A DNA stretch of 36,934 bases from Nitrospira sp. (GCA_019636835.1 JAHBWU010000038.1:1-36934), one strand, 5' to 3'. Counted from the first letter of the stretch, positions 7,265-15,637 are shown. Notes: generated by a model from the sequence alone, not told the origin. A program made the numbers and translations.

Positions 7265-8032
7265 TCAGCTTGAGGCGAGCGCCTTCTTGATGAACTCCCC
7301 GAGAAGACGGAAGTAGGAAGTGCCGCCCATCACATAGGTGTCGTTATGGCCGGCGCCTTGGATCACATACCATTCCTTCGGTGGTTTGGCCGCGTCGAAG
7401 ACTTGGCGTCCTAATTCGATGGGGATAATGTCGTCTTGGTCACCGTGAATGATCAGCTTCGGCAGTGAAAGATTGGGCAGGCGGTCGACCAGTCGAAATT
7501 CTGCTCCAAGGAACCAATGAGCCGGGAAACCGCCGTAATGCAATTTGGCCACTGCTTCGATGGAAGGAAATGACGATTCCAGTACAAGAGCCGAAGCCGG
7601 TCGTTGCGCCGCCAGCTCGCCCGCCACGGAGGCTCCGAGCGAGCGCCCGAACAGGATAATACGTTCGGGACGGATTTTTCTAATTCTGGTCAGGTAATCA
7701 TACGATCCATACGCATCCTCGTAGAGTCCTTTCTCACTGGGGCGGACATTCTGGCTTCTCCCATATCCTCGATAGTCGAACAAGAAAACAGACAGCCCTA
7801 TCTGGTACAAGAGCTTCAGATTCTCAAGACGGTTGATGATATTACCCGCATTGCCATGGCACCAGAGAATGACCGGACGGTCGGCCGCCGCCTCAACATA
7901 CCAGCCGAACAAACGGGCACCGTCAGAAGTCTGAAACCACACATCTTCGAGCGGCAACCCGCTCAGCCTTGCCCAGTCTCGGTCTTGCCAAGGTTCGGGG
8001 TAGTAGACGAAGAATTGGTCGAGAAAACTCAC
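7265..8032 (-). CDS. Alpha/beta hydrolase (serine hydrolase, BEM46-like)
   Basis: A 255-residue protein starting at GTG. It has the oxyanion-hole motif HGNAG (59-63), the nucleophile elbow GRSLG with S131 (129-133), an acid in HGDQDDIIP (D200) and a catalytic H229 in GAGHND, so the triad is complete. FDYRGYGRS (85-93) is typical of the BEM46/YfhR-like group. The N-terminus (FFVYYPEP) is hydrophobic but lacks a clear signal peptide. Likely an esterase or acyl hydrolase; the substrate is unknown. The gene is convergent with the small gene on its left and tail-to-head with a DUF4105 gene 72 bp upstream. No strong Shine-Dalgarno is seen before the GTG. Confidence 0.85.
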   Translation of the reverse strand: MSFLDQFFVYYPEPWQDRDWARLSGLPLEDVWFQTSDGARLFGWYVEAAADRPVILWCHGNAGNIINRLENLKLLYQIGLSVFLFDYRGYGRSQNVRPSEKGLYEDAYGSYDYLTRIRKIRPERIILFGRSLGASVAGELAAQRPASALVLESSFPSIEAVAKLHYGGFPAHWFLGAEFRLVDRLPNLSLPKLIIHGDQDDIIPIELGRQVFDAAKPPKEWYVIQGAGHNDTYVMGGTSYFRLLGEFIKKALASS

Positions 8033-8104
8033 GGGCAGAGGATAGCGAAACTTATCTGGAGAAGGAAGAGCGTGGCCGAAACCACTTGGATGCCTTCAAT
8101 ACGA

Positions 8105-10042
8105 TCAAAAAAATGCTTGTACGCTGAACAGGACATCGTTGTCGCGATCGCGATGATTGTACTCCAACCTGACCGCCCAATTTTGCGCTACTGTGAAGCG
8201 CGATCCGACATACCATCGAAAATCATCGGATTTGTCACCCAATGGAAATTTCAAATAGGTCCCCGTTGCCATGAGTTTCCACCGTTCAGTGACATCAGCC
8301 AACATCCCGACCGTTCCACCGCCGCCGATTCGGTGCATTTCATGATAGGCCTTACTGACACTTGCTTCAGTTTCTGCGAAGGCGAACAGGACTTCTCGCT
8401 TGAGCAACCGAAATTCCTTCGCCCCTCCGATCCCGCCGTTGAAGAAGCCGTTGCTGCAGAGTTGACAATCGTTATGCCGGATAGTGTTCATTCCAACGTT
8501 GAGTTTCCAGGAAGGTGCGTGAAAGACGGTGTCGATCGGCGAGAGAGACAGAAGATTCAGCAACGTCGCCCGTTCGACCCTGGTTTGATCCGCTCGATTG
8601 TAGTGCCGTACCGTGATCGCGGCCATTTCAATCTGCGCATCAGGAGTATACCCGACCTCCGGGTCGAGCAAATCATGATAGCCACCGCGAAACGTCGCTT
8701 CTTCAAATGTATCGTTATTGCGCCAGCCTCCCCCGATCGCAGCTCGGTGCATCTTATGGCCTAGCTCAGGCTGTTTCGCGAAGGGGCGCACGGTAAATTC
8801 TTCGGAGGGGATGCGAAGTTGACTGCGGGTCGTCAGAACCGCTCTATTACGCTCCTTCCATTCCGGTTTTGGAGAATCAGTCGTCTCAATCCGGTAGCGC
8901 AGATAATCTGACGCTAAATCCAGCAGAAAAGCCTGCTTGGGAGGGACCAATTGAGTGAATGTCGCTGCTGTCAGCTCTCCAACGTCTTGCGTAATTCGAT
9001 GAGCCAGATCTCGCTCCGCTGCTGGTAAGGATTCTCGCTTTCGCTTGATGACGGTACTACGGGAAGGGCGATAGGTGATATCGGAAACCAGGCTAGGTTT
9101 TGAGACGATCAATCGAACGGTATCGGCCGGGACAGTCCATCCGATAAACTCATCCGTCAAGTGCAATTCGGGATCGGCATAATCCAACAGCGCAAGAATA
9201 TGGTACGAGCAATTCTCCTTGAAGAAAAAATAGTCGAAGTAGGCATTCCCCAGTTCCCATGCATGCATCAGAAATCGCCGCAGCTGGTTTTCCGTGAGAT
9301 TCAGGCGATACTCCCAAATATCCCGGTTTTCGATGTCCCGATATTGCTGAACCTTCAGATAATAGGGAATCGTTGAAAAGTACCCTCGATAGCTTCCGAA
9401 GATACCTCGTATAGGATACGCAAGACCGGCGTTGGGAGGCACGTCCGCCGCATAGTTGATGGTGTAGGCGAGAATACGGGTCTGTTCCGTCTGGCCCTTC
9501 TGATCGACGCGATACAGGGTGTGGCCGAACATGGAGGCGGGGTTGTTCAGAAAGGCAGAGGGAAAGATCAGAGAAATAGATTGGGCTTCGAAATCCTCGT
9601 ACCACCGATCGAATCGATCACAAGAGAGCGGTGGAAGCCGAGTCGGATCAAACTGCAGTTGCTCTCTCAGCCAGTGGTACCGAGCGATGAAAGCGCACTG
9701 AGCCGGCTGCCGAGAGCGACCGACCGGTTCAGGGGAAAAGAATTGTGCAAGGGTAGACGCGAGCTCAGCAGACGGATCCGTCTTCCCATTGGAAGACAAG
9801 AAAAATCCTGGATCGTCCTGCTCGCTCTCATATCCACCGAAAAGCCACTTTCGGTAGTGCAACAGGAGATGCCATTCGCGCTGTTCCGCCAGCTTGGCCT
9901 GCTCGGCCCGATCAATGAGTTGCTGGAGATACAGCTCACGATCGGATTGCTGCGCATCGGAAGAAAGGGGGGCACCTAAACAGATCAGAAATGCAAGAAG
10001 AAGAACCAGCACGGTGTACAGAGACAACAAGGGCCCTGACAT
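8105..10042 (-). CDS. DUF4105-family envelope protein
   Basis: A 645-residue protein if it starts at the ATG at 10042. That start is followed by a hydrophobic segment (LYTVLVLLLAFLICLGA) ending near SSDAQQ, a signal peptide or N-terminal anchor. A longer frame to 10120 would overlap the preceding gene and break the signal peptide; an in-frame GTG at 10012 is an alternative. Landmarks of the DUF4105 domain are SAFLNNPASMFGHTLYRVD and, further on, FFFKENCSYHILALLDYA, reminiscent of cysteine-peptidase-like cores. The C-terminal 200 residues alternate hydrophobic and polar residues and end in Phe, as a small beta-barrel would. It is probably at the outer membrane. Its ATG lies in the loop of a perfect hairpin. 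Confidence 0.8.
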   Translation of the reverse strand: MSGPLLSLYTVLVLLLAFLICLGAPLSSDAQQSDRELYLQQLIDRAEQAKLAEQREWHLLLHYRKWLFGGYESEQDDPGFFLSSNGKTDPSAELASTLAQFFSPEPVGRSRQPAQCAFIARYHWLREQLQFDPTRLPPLSCDRFDRWYEDFEAQSISLIFPSAFLNNPASMFGHTLYRVDQKGQTEQTRILAYTINYAADVPPNAGLAYPIRGIFGSYRGYFSTIPYYLKVQQYRDIENRDIWEYRLNLTENQLRRFLMHAWELGNAYFDYFFFKENCSYHILALLDYADPELHLTDEFIGWTVPADTVRLIVSKPSLVSDITYRPSRSTVIKRKRESLPAAERDLAHRITQDVGELTAATFTQLVPPKQAFLLDLASDYLRYRIETTDSPKPEWKERNRAVLTTRSQLRIPSEEFTVRPFAKQPELGHKMHRAAIGGGWRNNDTFEEATFRGGYHDLLDPEVGYTPDAQIEMAAITVRHYNRADQTRVERATLLNLLSLSPIDTVFHAPSWKLNVGMNTIRHNDCQLCSNGFFNGGIGGAKEFRLLKREVLFAFAETEASVSKAYHEMHRIGGGGTVGMLADVTERWKLMATGTYLKFPLGDKSDDFRWYVGSRFTVAQNWAVRLEYNHRDRDNDVLFSVQAFF

Positions 10043-10057
10043 CTCTGCCAGGGCCCC
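10030..10057 (-). terminator. Perfect 9-bp hairpin after the DUF3015 gene, around the next start codon
   Basis: AGGGCCCTG (10030-10038) and CAGGGCCCT (10049-10057) are exact inverted repeats around a 10-base loop. On the minus strand the hairpin begins 14 bases past the DUF3015 stop codon. The T-rich tail (TTGTTGTCTC) is weak. The loop contains the ATG of the DUF4105 gene, so it may attenuate transcription or control translation. Confidence 0.55.
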
Positions 10058-10070
10058 TATAATAAATAAC

Positions 10071-10580
10071 TTAGCGTACCGATGCTTGCGCGAGGACCGG
10101 ATGGCCCGCGATCGCATCATTGAGAGACTTTACCAATGCGACCGGAGAAGCTTCCCCAGCTTGAACCAGAGACGTATACCGCTCCTGGGTCATAGCAAAG
10201 AACTCTCCCTGACGCTCCGCCGGCACACCCATCAGCGTCGCAAGCGAAGCCAAGTGTTCGCCCTGTCCTTGAGCCATCTCAGCGGTGAGCGCCTCAAAGT
10301 TCAGCGCTGCGAACATTGTCGTCTTGTGCTCGCTCATGACCTTGCCATCATTGGTGCAACCGGAGGTGCCAAAGCTGATACCGAACGTCTGGCTGCCAAA
10401 GGTGCCGTTCGTAGTCGCTTGCAGCACTTGGGGGGCGATTTCCTTCTGCCCCTTGTACTCTCCCCAAGCCAACTTTCCTAAACCACAGCCTGGACCGGTG
10501 TCTGGATTGGACGCCATCGCCAAACCAGCCTGGCTGCCGAACAGTACGGCGACCGCCAATAAGAGCACTTTCTTCGACAT
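10071..10580 (-). CDS. DUF3015-family exported protein
   Basis: A 169-residue protein with a strong AGGAGGA ribosome-binding site before the ATG. Residues 1-23 (MSKKVLLLAVAVLFGSQAGLAMA) are a standard signal peptide with an AMA cleavage site. The mature part begins with the GPGCGLGKLAWG pattern typical of DUF3015 and has two cysteines (about C32 and C75) that could form a disulfide. Expected location: periplasm or outer membrane; function unknown. It lies upstream of the DUF4105 gene on the same strand and divergent from the TRL-like lipoprotein gene. The stop is separated from the next start by a hairpin. Confidence 0.83.
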   Translation of the reverse strand: MSKKVLLLAVAVLFGSQAGLAMASNPDTGPGCGLGKLAWGEYKGQKEIAPQVLQATTNGTFGSQTFGISFGTSGCTNDGKVMSEHKTTMFAALNFEALTAEMAQGQGEHLASLATLMGVPAERQGEFFAMTQERYTSLVQAGEASPVALVKSLNDAIAGHPVLAQASVR

Positions 10581-10639
10581 AAGTCCTCCTCCGTTAGAAT
10601 TAGTTAAGCACCCATGCTACTGCAAAAACACCGAGACGA

Positions 10640-10670
10640 AGTATAGCCGAACTCACTATCGATGTTTACA
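10640..10670 (-). promoter_or_regulatory. Possible promoter of the DUF3015 gene
   Basis: On the minus strand TATACT (10645-10640) is a near-consensus -10 box about 60 bases before the ATG. The upstream region is AT-rich (TTTTGTAAACATC) but has no good -35 hexamer at 17 bases; TGTAAA at 10670-10665 would give a 19-base spacer. Confidence 0.4.
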
Positions 10671-10947
10671 AAATATTTTGCCACTAGGGAAGTGACTAGT
10701 GCTCGTTTTTCAAACGGGTGAATTATAGACGATTCACAGCGAAGCGCAACAACATTTTCTCGGCCCTGGAATTCTTACTTACTTCAACACGCCAGTCCGG
10801 TCCAGAGAGACCACAGCCCCAACACGGAGCATGTGCCTTAGTGGCACAGCATCGCGATCAGCCTTTCGCGTCATTGCCTTCTCGCTCGATCCTCGCCGTC
10901 GAAATGAAGAATGCCATAAATTCAATTTTCTTTGGTTCAATTTAAAA

Positions 10948-10976
10948 TTGACGAATGTGATGTGTGCGACTATACT
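10948..10976 (+). promoter_or_regulatory. Strong sigma-70 promoter of the TRL-like lipoprotein gene
   Basis: TTGACG (10948-10953), a 17-base spacer and TATACT (10971-10976) make a near-consensus promoter, preceded by an AT-rich stretch (TTCAATTTAAAA) that could serve as an UP element. The predicted transcript would start near 10983, leaving a leader of about 60 bases ending in AAGGAGG before the ATG at 11042. Confidence 0.8.
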
Positions 10977-11041
10977 CCGCTCTCGATGATTGTCTTGATT
11001 CCTAGGCAATCGAAATTTCTATCTTTCATTAAGGAGGACCC

Positions 11042-11365
11042 ATGAAGCACGCATCCCGACTATTCCTTGCAGTCATTGCCCTTGCTGGCCTCAGCATGAG
11101 CGGCTGTCAGATCGTCGCCTCTCCGATGTTGGGCGGTATCTACAATGAAACGAAGTACGGCGATGTCGCGACCGATGAGGCAGGAGCCTCCAAAGAGGGC
11201 AAGGCCTGCGGCCAGTCGATTCTTGGATGGGTCGCAACCGGTGATGCAAGCATCCAGGCTGCAAAGACGGCCGGGGGTATTACCAAAGTCGCCTCCGTGG
11301 ACCATTCCGCCAAGAATATCTTGGGCATCCTCGGTGAATGGTGCACAATCGTTCGTGGTAACTAG
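11042..11365 (+). CDS. TRL-like family lipoprotein
   Basis: A 107-residue protein with an AAGGAGG ribosome-binding site. The N-terminus MKHASRLFLAVIALAGLSMSGC is a lipoprotein signal with Cys at position 22 as the lipidation site. The mature part has GGIYNETKYGDVATDE and a KEGKACGQSILGWVATGDASIQAAKTAGGI core matching the TRL-like family (usual length about 100 residues), and ends with KNILGILGEWCTIVRG. Two further cysteines could pair. Expected location: lipid-anchored in the envelope; biochemical role unknown. With a strong promoter and a strong terminator it forms a single-gene unit that is probably highly expressed. Confidence 0.85.
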   Translation: MKHASRLFLAVIALAGLSMSGCQIVASPMLGGIYNETKYGDVATDEAGASKEGKACGQSILGWVATGDASIQAAKTAGGITKVASVDHSAKNILGILGEWCTIVRGN

Positions 11366-11384
11366 TCAGCTATAGCAAGCTGAA

Positions 11385-11421
11385 AAAAGGGTCTTCGGAA
11401 CGACTTACCGAAGGCCCTTTT
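11385..11421 (+). terminator. Rho-independent terminator of the TRL-like gene
   Basis: GGGTCTTCGG and CCGAAGGCCC form a 10-bp stem (one G-T pair) around a 9-base loop, flanked by an A-run before and a T-run after, starting 20 bases past the stop. The A-run also makes it partly usable in the other direction. Confidence 0.85.
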
Positions 11422-11450
11422 ACTATCCGCCTTCATCTCCTCGTGGAATC

Positions 11451-12101
11451 GTGAGACTCGATTCCCTTACGAGATTTATCAGCCTACTCGGTGTGTTGTT
11501 CGGCTATCTCTGCGTCACCGAAGTGGCAATACCGGCCGAATTCGGAGACGTGGAACTAAGTGCGTATGCGCTGGGTAGCTGGCCTCGCGATGTAAATATT
11601 TTCAACCAAGGAACGACTGTTCCCGCCACGAATCAGGCAGGCTTCGGTGCCGGACTAAAGGTGGGACTCTTTCCGGCTGCGCTGCATCGAATGGTAGGAC
11701 TTGAGCTTGATTCGAACATACATAGCGGAGCACTGTCCTTTCCCAACAGCGCCCATGGGCAGAATACTGAGACCGGTTATTCCGACTTGCTCCTGATCAA
11801 TACAACGTTCAACCTGATCCTGCGCTATCCCGGCGAGCAGATTCGTCCGTACGTCGGAGTCGGCATCGGCTGGTCTCACGGGACGCTCCTGAACCCCAAC
11901 ATCGCAGGACGAGACGACAACGATTTTGATTCAGCTCGAGCTTTTACACACCAGTTTCTTGGAGGAGCGCAAATTCTTTTGAGTTCTAAGCTCTTTCTGT
12001 TCGGCGAGTATCGGTATTTGTCCTCCAACTATCATTGGGAAAGCCTCGCCATGGATTTCCGCACCCACTACGGATTGTTGGGTGTTGGGCTACGTTTTTA
12101 A
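11451..12101 (+). CDS. Outer-membrane beta-barrel protein
   Basis: A 216-residue protein starting at GTG. A hydrophobic N-terminus (FISLLGVLFGYLCVTEVAIPAEF) is a probable signal peptide cleaved near IPA. The rest shows amphipathic strands such as GFGAGLKVGLFP, LLLINTTFNLILRYP, IRPYVGVGIGWSHG, FTHQFLGGAQILL, LFLFGEYRYLS and HYGLLGVGLRF, with the terminal Phe used for BAM-dependent insertion. This is the OmpA/OMP_b-brl type of eight-stranded barrel. Function unknown. It begins 30 bases after a terminator, so it needs its own promoter or read-through, and it is convergent with the DUF3332 gene. Confidence 0.78.
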   Translation: MRLDSLTRFISLLGVLFGYLCVTEVAIPAEFGDVELSAYALGSWPRDVNIFNQGTTVPATNQAGFGAGLKVGLFPAALHRMVGLELDSNIHSGALSFPNSAHGQNTETGYSDLLLINTTFNLILRYPGEQIRPYVGVGIGWSHGTLLNPNIAGRDDNDFDSARAFTHQFLGGAQILLSSKLFLFGEYRYLSSNYHWESLAMDFRTHYGLLGVGLRF

Positions 12102-12159
12102 TCCTTCGGTGCAGCCTGAAGCTGGTGAGCCGGACTCAGGCCGCCCTCTTACTGTCACT

Positions 12160-12750
12160 TCACCTACCTAGTTCACTGAATATTGCAGGACGCTCCTGAG
12201 CGAACGCTTTCAACGCCTCCTCATTCCATTGCTTCACAACCTGACAATTGCCATCGAGAAGCCGAACACTCCCGTCTGTTCCGTACTCTGCCTCCGACAA
12301 AAGGTTTCCGTTCTCATCGACGAGGCGATATCCGGTTGCATTAGCCACGATCGTCGCTCGGCGTTCAACGATTCCGTGGCGCTCATAGGATACCGCCGCT
12401 CCATCATGCGAAGGAGTCCATCGGATGGTGGTTTCACCCAAGGTAGTGACCTTTGTGCCGTCACTGCTCATGTCGGAAGCCTTGATCGGACTTTCCCCGG
12501 TCCAAAAGTGCATCGAGTTAAAGATAAACGTGTCCAACAATGCCGAGAACATATAGGCCGGTATGATCAACATGCCGAAGAAAACGATTTCCTTCATCCA
12601 TTTGTCGTTGATTTGCCCGCTGCCTTTGATGTTGCTGTTCCAATGATAGACATTCTTCGTGAGGTTGAACGGACCGTAACAGGCGGTACTGGCCGTTATG
12701 AAGCACATCAATACGACCGCGGTGAGAAGTCTCCGAACCATTGTGTTCAT
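12160..12750 (-). CDS. DUF3332-family membrane-associated protein
   Basis: A 196-residue protein; the ATG at 12750 is preceded by AAGGA and starts the signal (MNTMVRRLLTAVVLMCFITASTAC). The frame is open further upstream, but those residues look non-coding. CYGPFNLTKNVYHWN after the signal is the DUF3332 hallmark. A second hydrophobic segment (IVFFGMLIIPAYMFSALLDTFIFN) follows, then a soluble C-terminal part. The Cys after the signal might be lipidated, but the residue at -3 is Ser, so this is uncertain. Role unknown; it lies within a group of envelope genes. Confidence 0.8.
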   Translation of the reverse strand: MNTMVRRLLTAVVLMCFITASTACYGPFNLTKNVYHWNSNIKGSGQINDKWMKEIVFFGMLIIPAYMFSALLDTFIFNSMHFWTGESPIKASDMSSDGTKVTTLGETTIRWTPSHDGAAVSYERHGIVERRATIVANATGYRLVDENGNLLSEAEYGTDGSVRLLDGNCQVVKQWNEEALKAFAQERPAIFSELGR

Positions 12751-12773
12751 TGTATTATTCCTTTCTGTGAAGC

Positions 12774-12794
12774 ATGAGGTCATCATGATCTCAT
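12774..12794. promoter_or_regulatory. 21-bp near-palindrome upstream of the DUF3332 gene
   Basis: ATGAG-G-TCAT-C-ATGA-T-CTCAT is an inverted repeat with mismatched bases only at one symmetric pair plus the centre. It lies 24 bases before the DUF3332 start, where an operator would be expected. No regulator gene is adjacent. Confidence 0.3.
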
Positions 12795-12979
12795 TCAATG
12801 CGCTGGGCGCAGGTTCAGCACAGCACAAAAACGAGCTCGAATTTTTTCTGCGTCAGTCCCCTTCGTACGAAGACCCACATCTTGCCCGCAAAATTCCGAA
12901 GAGCCTTACTCACCGTACTGACAGAACAAGTTTCTGAGTCTAACGTGCTCCAACGCTCGTTGTGACGTGCGAGGGCGGC

Positions 12980-13477
12980 TCAACTCTCGTGGGGATTTCG
13001 GCCTTCTCGTTCTTCAAGAAGCGCTTCCAACTCGGCGACTACTTCGAGGTCGCGAGGCCTTCCGGCTGCGCGCTTCACCTCGATCAGGCGCTTGAGACCA
13101 AGACATCGACAGGTTGCTCCGAACACGGTGATGGTGATCGTATGAGGAAGCATATCCTCATAACGACCCCCCTCTGGAATTTCGCCGAAGAGGTCAAGAG
13201 CACCAAGTTCGGTCGTGAGTGTGAAATTCAGACCGCGTTGGATTGTCGCAGTATCCAACTGAAAGGGTAGCCCAGGCGGGGCTCCTCTAAGGTAAGGTTT
13301 GTAGGGGACTAGACAGGCCGCGAGTCTGGCTATGTTCTCGGGTGTGCGACCGTAGACGACATCCAGATCTTCCGTCAACCGCGCCGATCCGTGCGTGGTG
13401 GCGGCAGCTCCTCCGATAATGATGAAGTCGATATTGTGCTTGACCAGGAGCTGAAGGAGCGTAGCGAAGTCCGTCAT
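12980..13477 (-). CDS. Nucleotidyltransferase-fold protein (AbiEii/MNT-like)
   Basis: A 165-residue protein starting at the ATG at 13477, whose bases overlap the stop of the upstream small gene (ATGA). FIIIGGAAATTHG (18-30) followed by RLTEDLDVVYG, with D37 and D39, is the GG...DxD motif of DNA polymerase beta-like nucleotidyltransferases. The C-terminal part contains LGLKRLIEVKRAAGRPRDLEV, common to this group and usually close to the catalytic site. Relatives act as toxins in type IV toxin-antitoxin systems or as minimal nucleotidyltransferases; some are housekeeping orphans. The tight coupling to a 69-residue partner suggests a two-gene module, which is an inference. Confidence 0.82.
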   Translation of the reverse strand: MTDFATLLQLLVKHNIDFIIIGGAAATTHGSARLTEDLDVVYGRTPENIARLAACLVPYKPYLRGAPPGLPFQLDTATIQRGLNFTLTTELGALDLFGEIPEGGRYEDMLPHTITITVFGATCRCLGLKRLIEVKRAAGRPRDLEVVAELEALLEEREGRNPHES

Positions 13478-13683
13478 GAGGCACTGGCCGAGCCGGCTTT
13501 CCGCAGTTCGGTCGCCAGCCTTTGCAACTCGCACAACTTCAGGAATCGTTGCTCAACCGTGAGCTTCAAGTTTTCTCTGAGCAACGTGCGGTCGATATCT
13601 CGCTTATAGGCTTCAATGACCGGGTCCAGCTGAAGTCCAGTCACGCTTCTCTGCTCAGGAGTTCTATGAGATTTTCCCGGCAT
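13474..13683 (-). CDS. Small charged helical protein, partner of the nucleotidyltransferase
   Basis: A 69-residue protein. Two ATGs compete: 13689 lies directly against the AGAGGAG site, while 13683 has a normal six-base gap, so I choose 13683. The segment DPVIEAYKRDIDRTLLRENLKLTVEQR looks like one long amphipathic helix, and the rest (FLKLCELQRLATELRKAG) is also helical. This kind of short protein is often encoded just before nucleotidyltransferase genes. The stop overlaps the next start by four bases (ATGA). It may serve as antitoxin or chaperone; no DNA-binding motif is evident. Confidence 0.72.
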   Translation of the reverse strand: MPGKSHRTPEQRSVTGLQLDPVIEAYKRDIDRTLLRENLKLTVEQRFLKLCELQRLATELRKAGSASAS

Positions 13684-13725
13684 GCTCATCTCCTCTAAAA
13701 GTCTAGCACTTCCATCCGCGTGGCT

Positions 13726-14313
13726 TCAACGCAAGCGTTGTTTCTTCATCTTCGTATCCTCTCGTCCGTCATTTGACGGAGGACGTGAAATGTCGGCCAG
13801 GCAGTCCGGCTTCCCTGCACAGTCGGCAAGTGCGACATGGGAGGCACTGACTTTACCTTCACTGATCTTGAGGAGCCCCAGCCTTCGTGGCAGCGTGAAC
13901 CGCTTTGGACCCGCCGATCCCGGATTGAACAACAGCGTGTCTCCGAGCCATTCATTCTTCGGTTGATGGGTATGACCAAAGATACAGATGTCTGGTCTGG
14001 TACGATCGAGAAACGCTCTTCCCTCTTTGGTCAGCTTTCCAGCTTCAAAGACAACATGCCGGATGGCGATGCGGAAGCCATTCAGCCTGACTAGAGCCTC
14101 TGTCGGAAAGCCGCTCTCCTCATATTTATCGACATTGCCTGAGACAGCCGTTACCGGTGCAAGTTCCTCAAGCTGTGCAATGACGGTCCGCTTACCGATA
14201 TCACCGGCGTGAACAATATGATCCACACCATCAAAATGACGCACGATCATCGGGTCGAAGAGACCGTGGGTATCGGCAATGATCCCGATACAGATCGGCC
14301 GCGAGCGATTCAC
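13726..14313 (-). CDS. Metallophosphoesterase, YfcE/MJ0936 type
   Basis: A 195-residue calcineurin-like phosphoesterase. All metal motifs are present in order: DTHG (14-17), GDIGK (about 38-42), GNVDKYE (about 59-65), a histidine in IRHVVFEAG, and GHTHQP (about 113-118). The family hydrolyses phosphodiesters with Mn or similar metals in the cytoplasm. The C-terminal 40 residues after KISEGKV are polar and rich in Lys and Arg, longer than usual. Its ATG overlaps the stop of the upstream M48 gene (ATGA), so the two are co-translated. The physiological substrate is unknown. Confidence 0.88.
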   Translation of the reverse strand: MNRSRPICIGIIADTHGLFDPMIVRHFDGVDHIVHAGDIGKRTVIAQLEELAPVTAVSGNVDKYEESGFPTEALVRLNGFRIAIRHVVFEAGKLTKEGRAFLDRTRPDICIFGHTHQPKNEWLGDTLLFNPGSAGPKRFTLPRRLGLLKISEGKVSASHVALADCAGKPDCLADISRPPSNDGREDTKMKKQRLR

Positions 14314-15458
14314 GGACTACCACCTGCTTGAGCACCAAGCGAGGCTCGAACGTTGGTCCAATCGAATGTAAACGGCTCAGAGGTTTGCTTCGGCAAATCT
14401 GTGAGCTCAGCGTTCAGACGCTCAGCTCTCGCGCTGCTCATCGGGTGGGTGGAGAACCACTCGACTCGTCCGTCATCTTTCTCAGCCAATCGTTGAAAAA
14501 ACGTAATCATGCCGTTGGGATCGATCTTGGCACGGTGAAGCAGCTGAAGACCAGTCAGATCCGCCTCAGTTTCCTGTGCTCGACCGAACTTCAACGTCAT
14601 CAATTCAATGCCAAGCTGCTTCATGACTCCACCCAACCCCTGCTGATTCCCCAGCACGATCGACACAACGGCCACAAAGCCCAGCTGCTTGACGATACGT
14701 TCAAGTCCATGCCGCTGCAGCACATGGTTCAGCTCATGGGCTAACACACCCGCCACTTCTTCCGAGTTTTCCGCTTTCTTCATCAGTCCCGTGAACACGA
14801 CGATATACCCACCGGGAAGGGCAAAGGCATTTACCACATCGCTTTTCACGACAGTGATATCGAACGTGTAGGGGTTTCCCGCGATCGTGTCGGTCATGCG
14901 ATGGGTCATCTCGGTGACGGCAGCCACGGCGGGGCCTTCTTTCATGACCTCCTGACGAGCAAGGAAATCATGATAGGCAGACTCACCCAGCTTCTGCTCC
15001 CACTCGACCGGTATTCGATCGACAGCGAGTTCTACCAGCAGATCGCTTCCGAACCAAAGCCCCAGCACCGAGGCCAGGAGCGTCCCCCCGACGAGCATCC
15101 ACACGATCCGGCGCCGTTGCCGCACCTGACGAACCTGTTCCGCCGCTCGTTCAAGGGGGATGGTCAAACGATCGGGCGCGGCTTGTCGGAAGGCACGAAT
15201 CAAGTCTGGATTTTTGAGATACAGTGTGCGCTGCCCTGTCGCTCCCGCCCATGTCGCGACAAGCTGGTCATGATCCAACCCGCCTGCCGAAACGGTCAGT
15301 TCTGAAAATGGAACAGATTCCGAACGGCGCCCACATGCATCAGCATCCGGGAGAAACGTCATCGTGAGCCCATGTCCTTCGACATGGGCAAGACATGGTG
15401 CACCACTGGCTGGAAATTCGTCGCCGAAACAGAGTGCGTTGGGAGTGCTGATGATCAT
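14310..15458 (-). CDS. M48-family zinc metallopeptidase, membrane-anchored
   Basis: A 382-residue protein. The N-terminal domain (1-110) is a soluble module common in this M48 subgroup. One membrane helix follows at about 118-137 (IVWMLVGGTLLASVLGLWFG), then a peptidase domain with HELNH (241-245) as the HEXXH zinc motif and ETEAD (296-300) supplying the third ligand. ALPGGYIVVFTGLM upstream is the usual M48C/BepA/LoiP-like segment. Expected role: quality control of envelope or outer-membrane proteins on the periplasmic side. It is the first gene of a pair with the phosphoesterase. Confidence 0.88.
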   Translation of the reverse strand: MIISTPNALCFGDEFPASGAPCLAHVEGHGLTMTFLPDADACGRRSESVPFSELTVSAGGLDHDQLVATWAGATGQRTLYLKNPDLIRAFRQAAPDRLTIPLERAAEQVRQVRQRRRIVWMLVGGTLLASVLGLWFGSDLLVELAVDRIPVEWEQKLGESAYHDFLARQEVMKEGPAVAAVTEMTHRMTDTIAGNPYTFDITVVKSDVVNAFALPGGYIVVFTGLMKKAENSEEVAGVLAHELNHVLQRHGLERIVKQLGFVAVVSIVLGNQQGLGGVMKQLGIELMTLKFGRAQETEADLTGLQLLHRAKIDPNGMITFFQRLAEKDDGRVEWFSTHPMSSARAERLNAELTDLPKQTSEPFTFDWTNVRASLGAQAGGSP

Positions 15459-15637
15459 CGCGAAACGGGCGGCATCTCAACATGGCCGTGAACGAGGCCG
15501 CAGGCGAACAGAAACCGGAGGCGTGACAGTTTCCACCCTCCCACCCCAAGCTGCCAAGACAGCTCCTTCCTCATTTGGGGTACGGTGAGGATCTCTTGCG
15601 AGCCGAGAACAAAGTTGACGGTCATTTTCAGCTGCCG

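Larger units (their letters stand above)
10581..11041. other. Divergent 461-bp intergenic region
   Basis: It separates the DUF3015 gene (minus) from the TRL-like gene (plus) and holds a promoter for each. It is clearly more AT-rich than its surroundings, particularly at 10660-10690 and 10910-10950. The short open frames here have no ribosome-binding site and no recognisable content. Confidence 0.6.

Noticed and set aside
7604..8764. 386-residue open frame on the plus strand
   Set aside because: It is antisense to the alpha/beta hydrolase and DUF4105 genes, both of which have clear motifs; it has no ribosome-binding site or recognisable domain.
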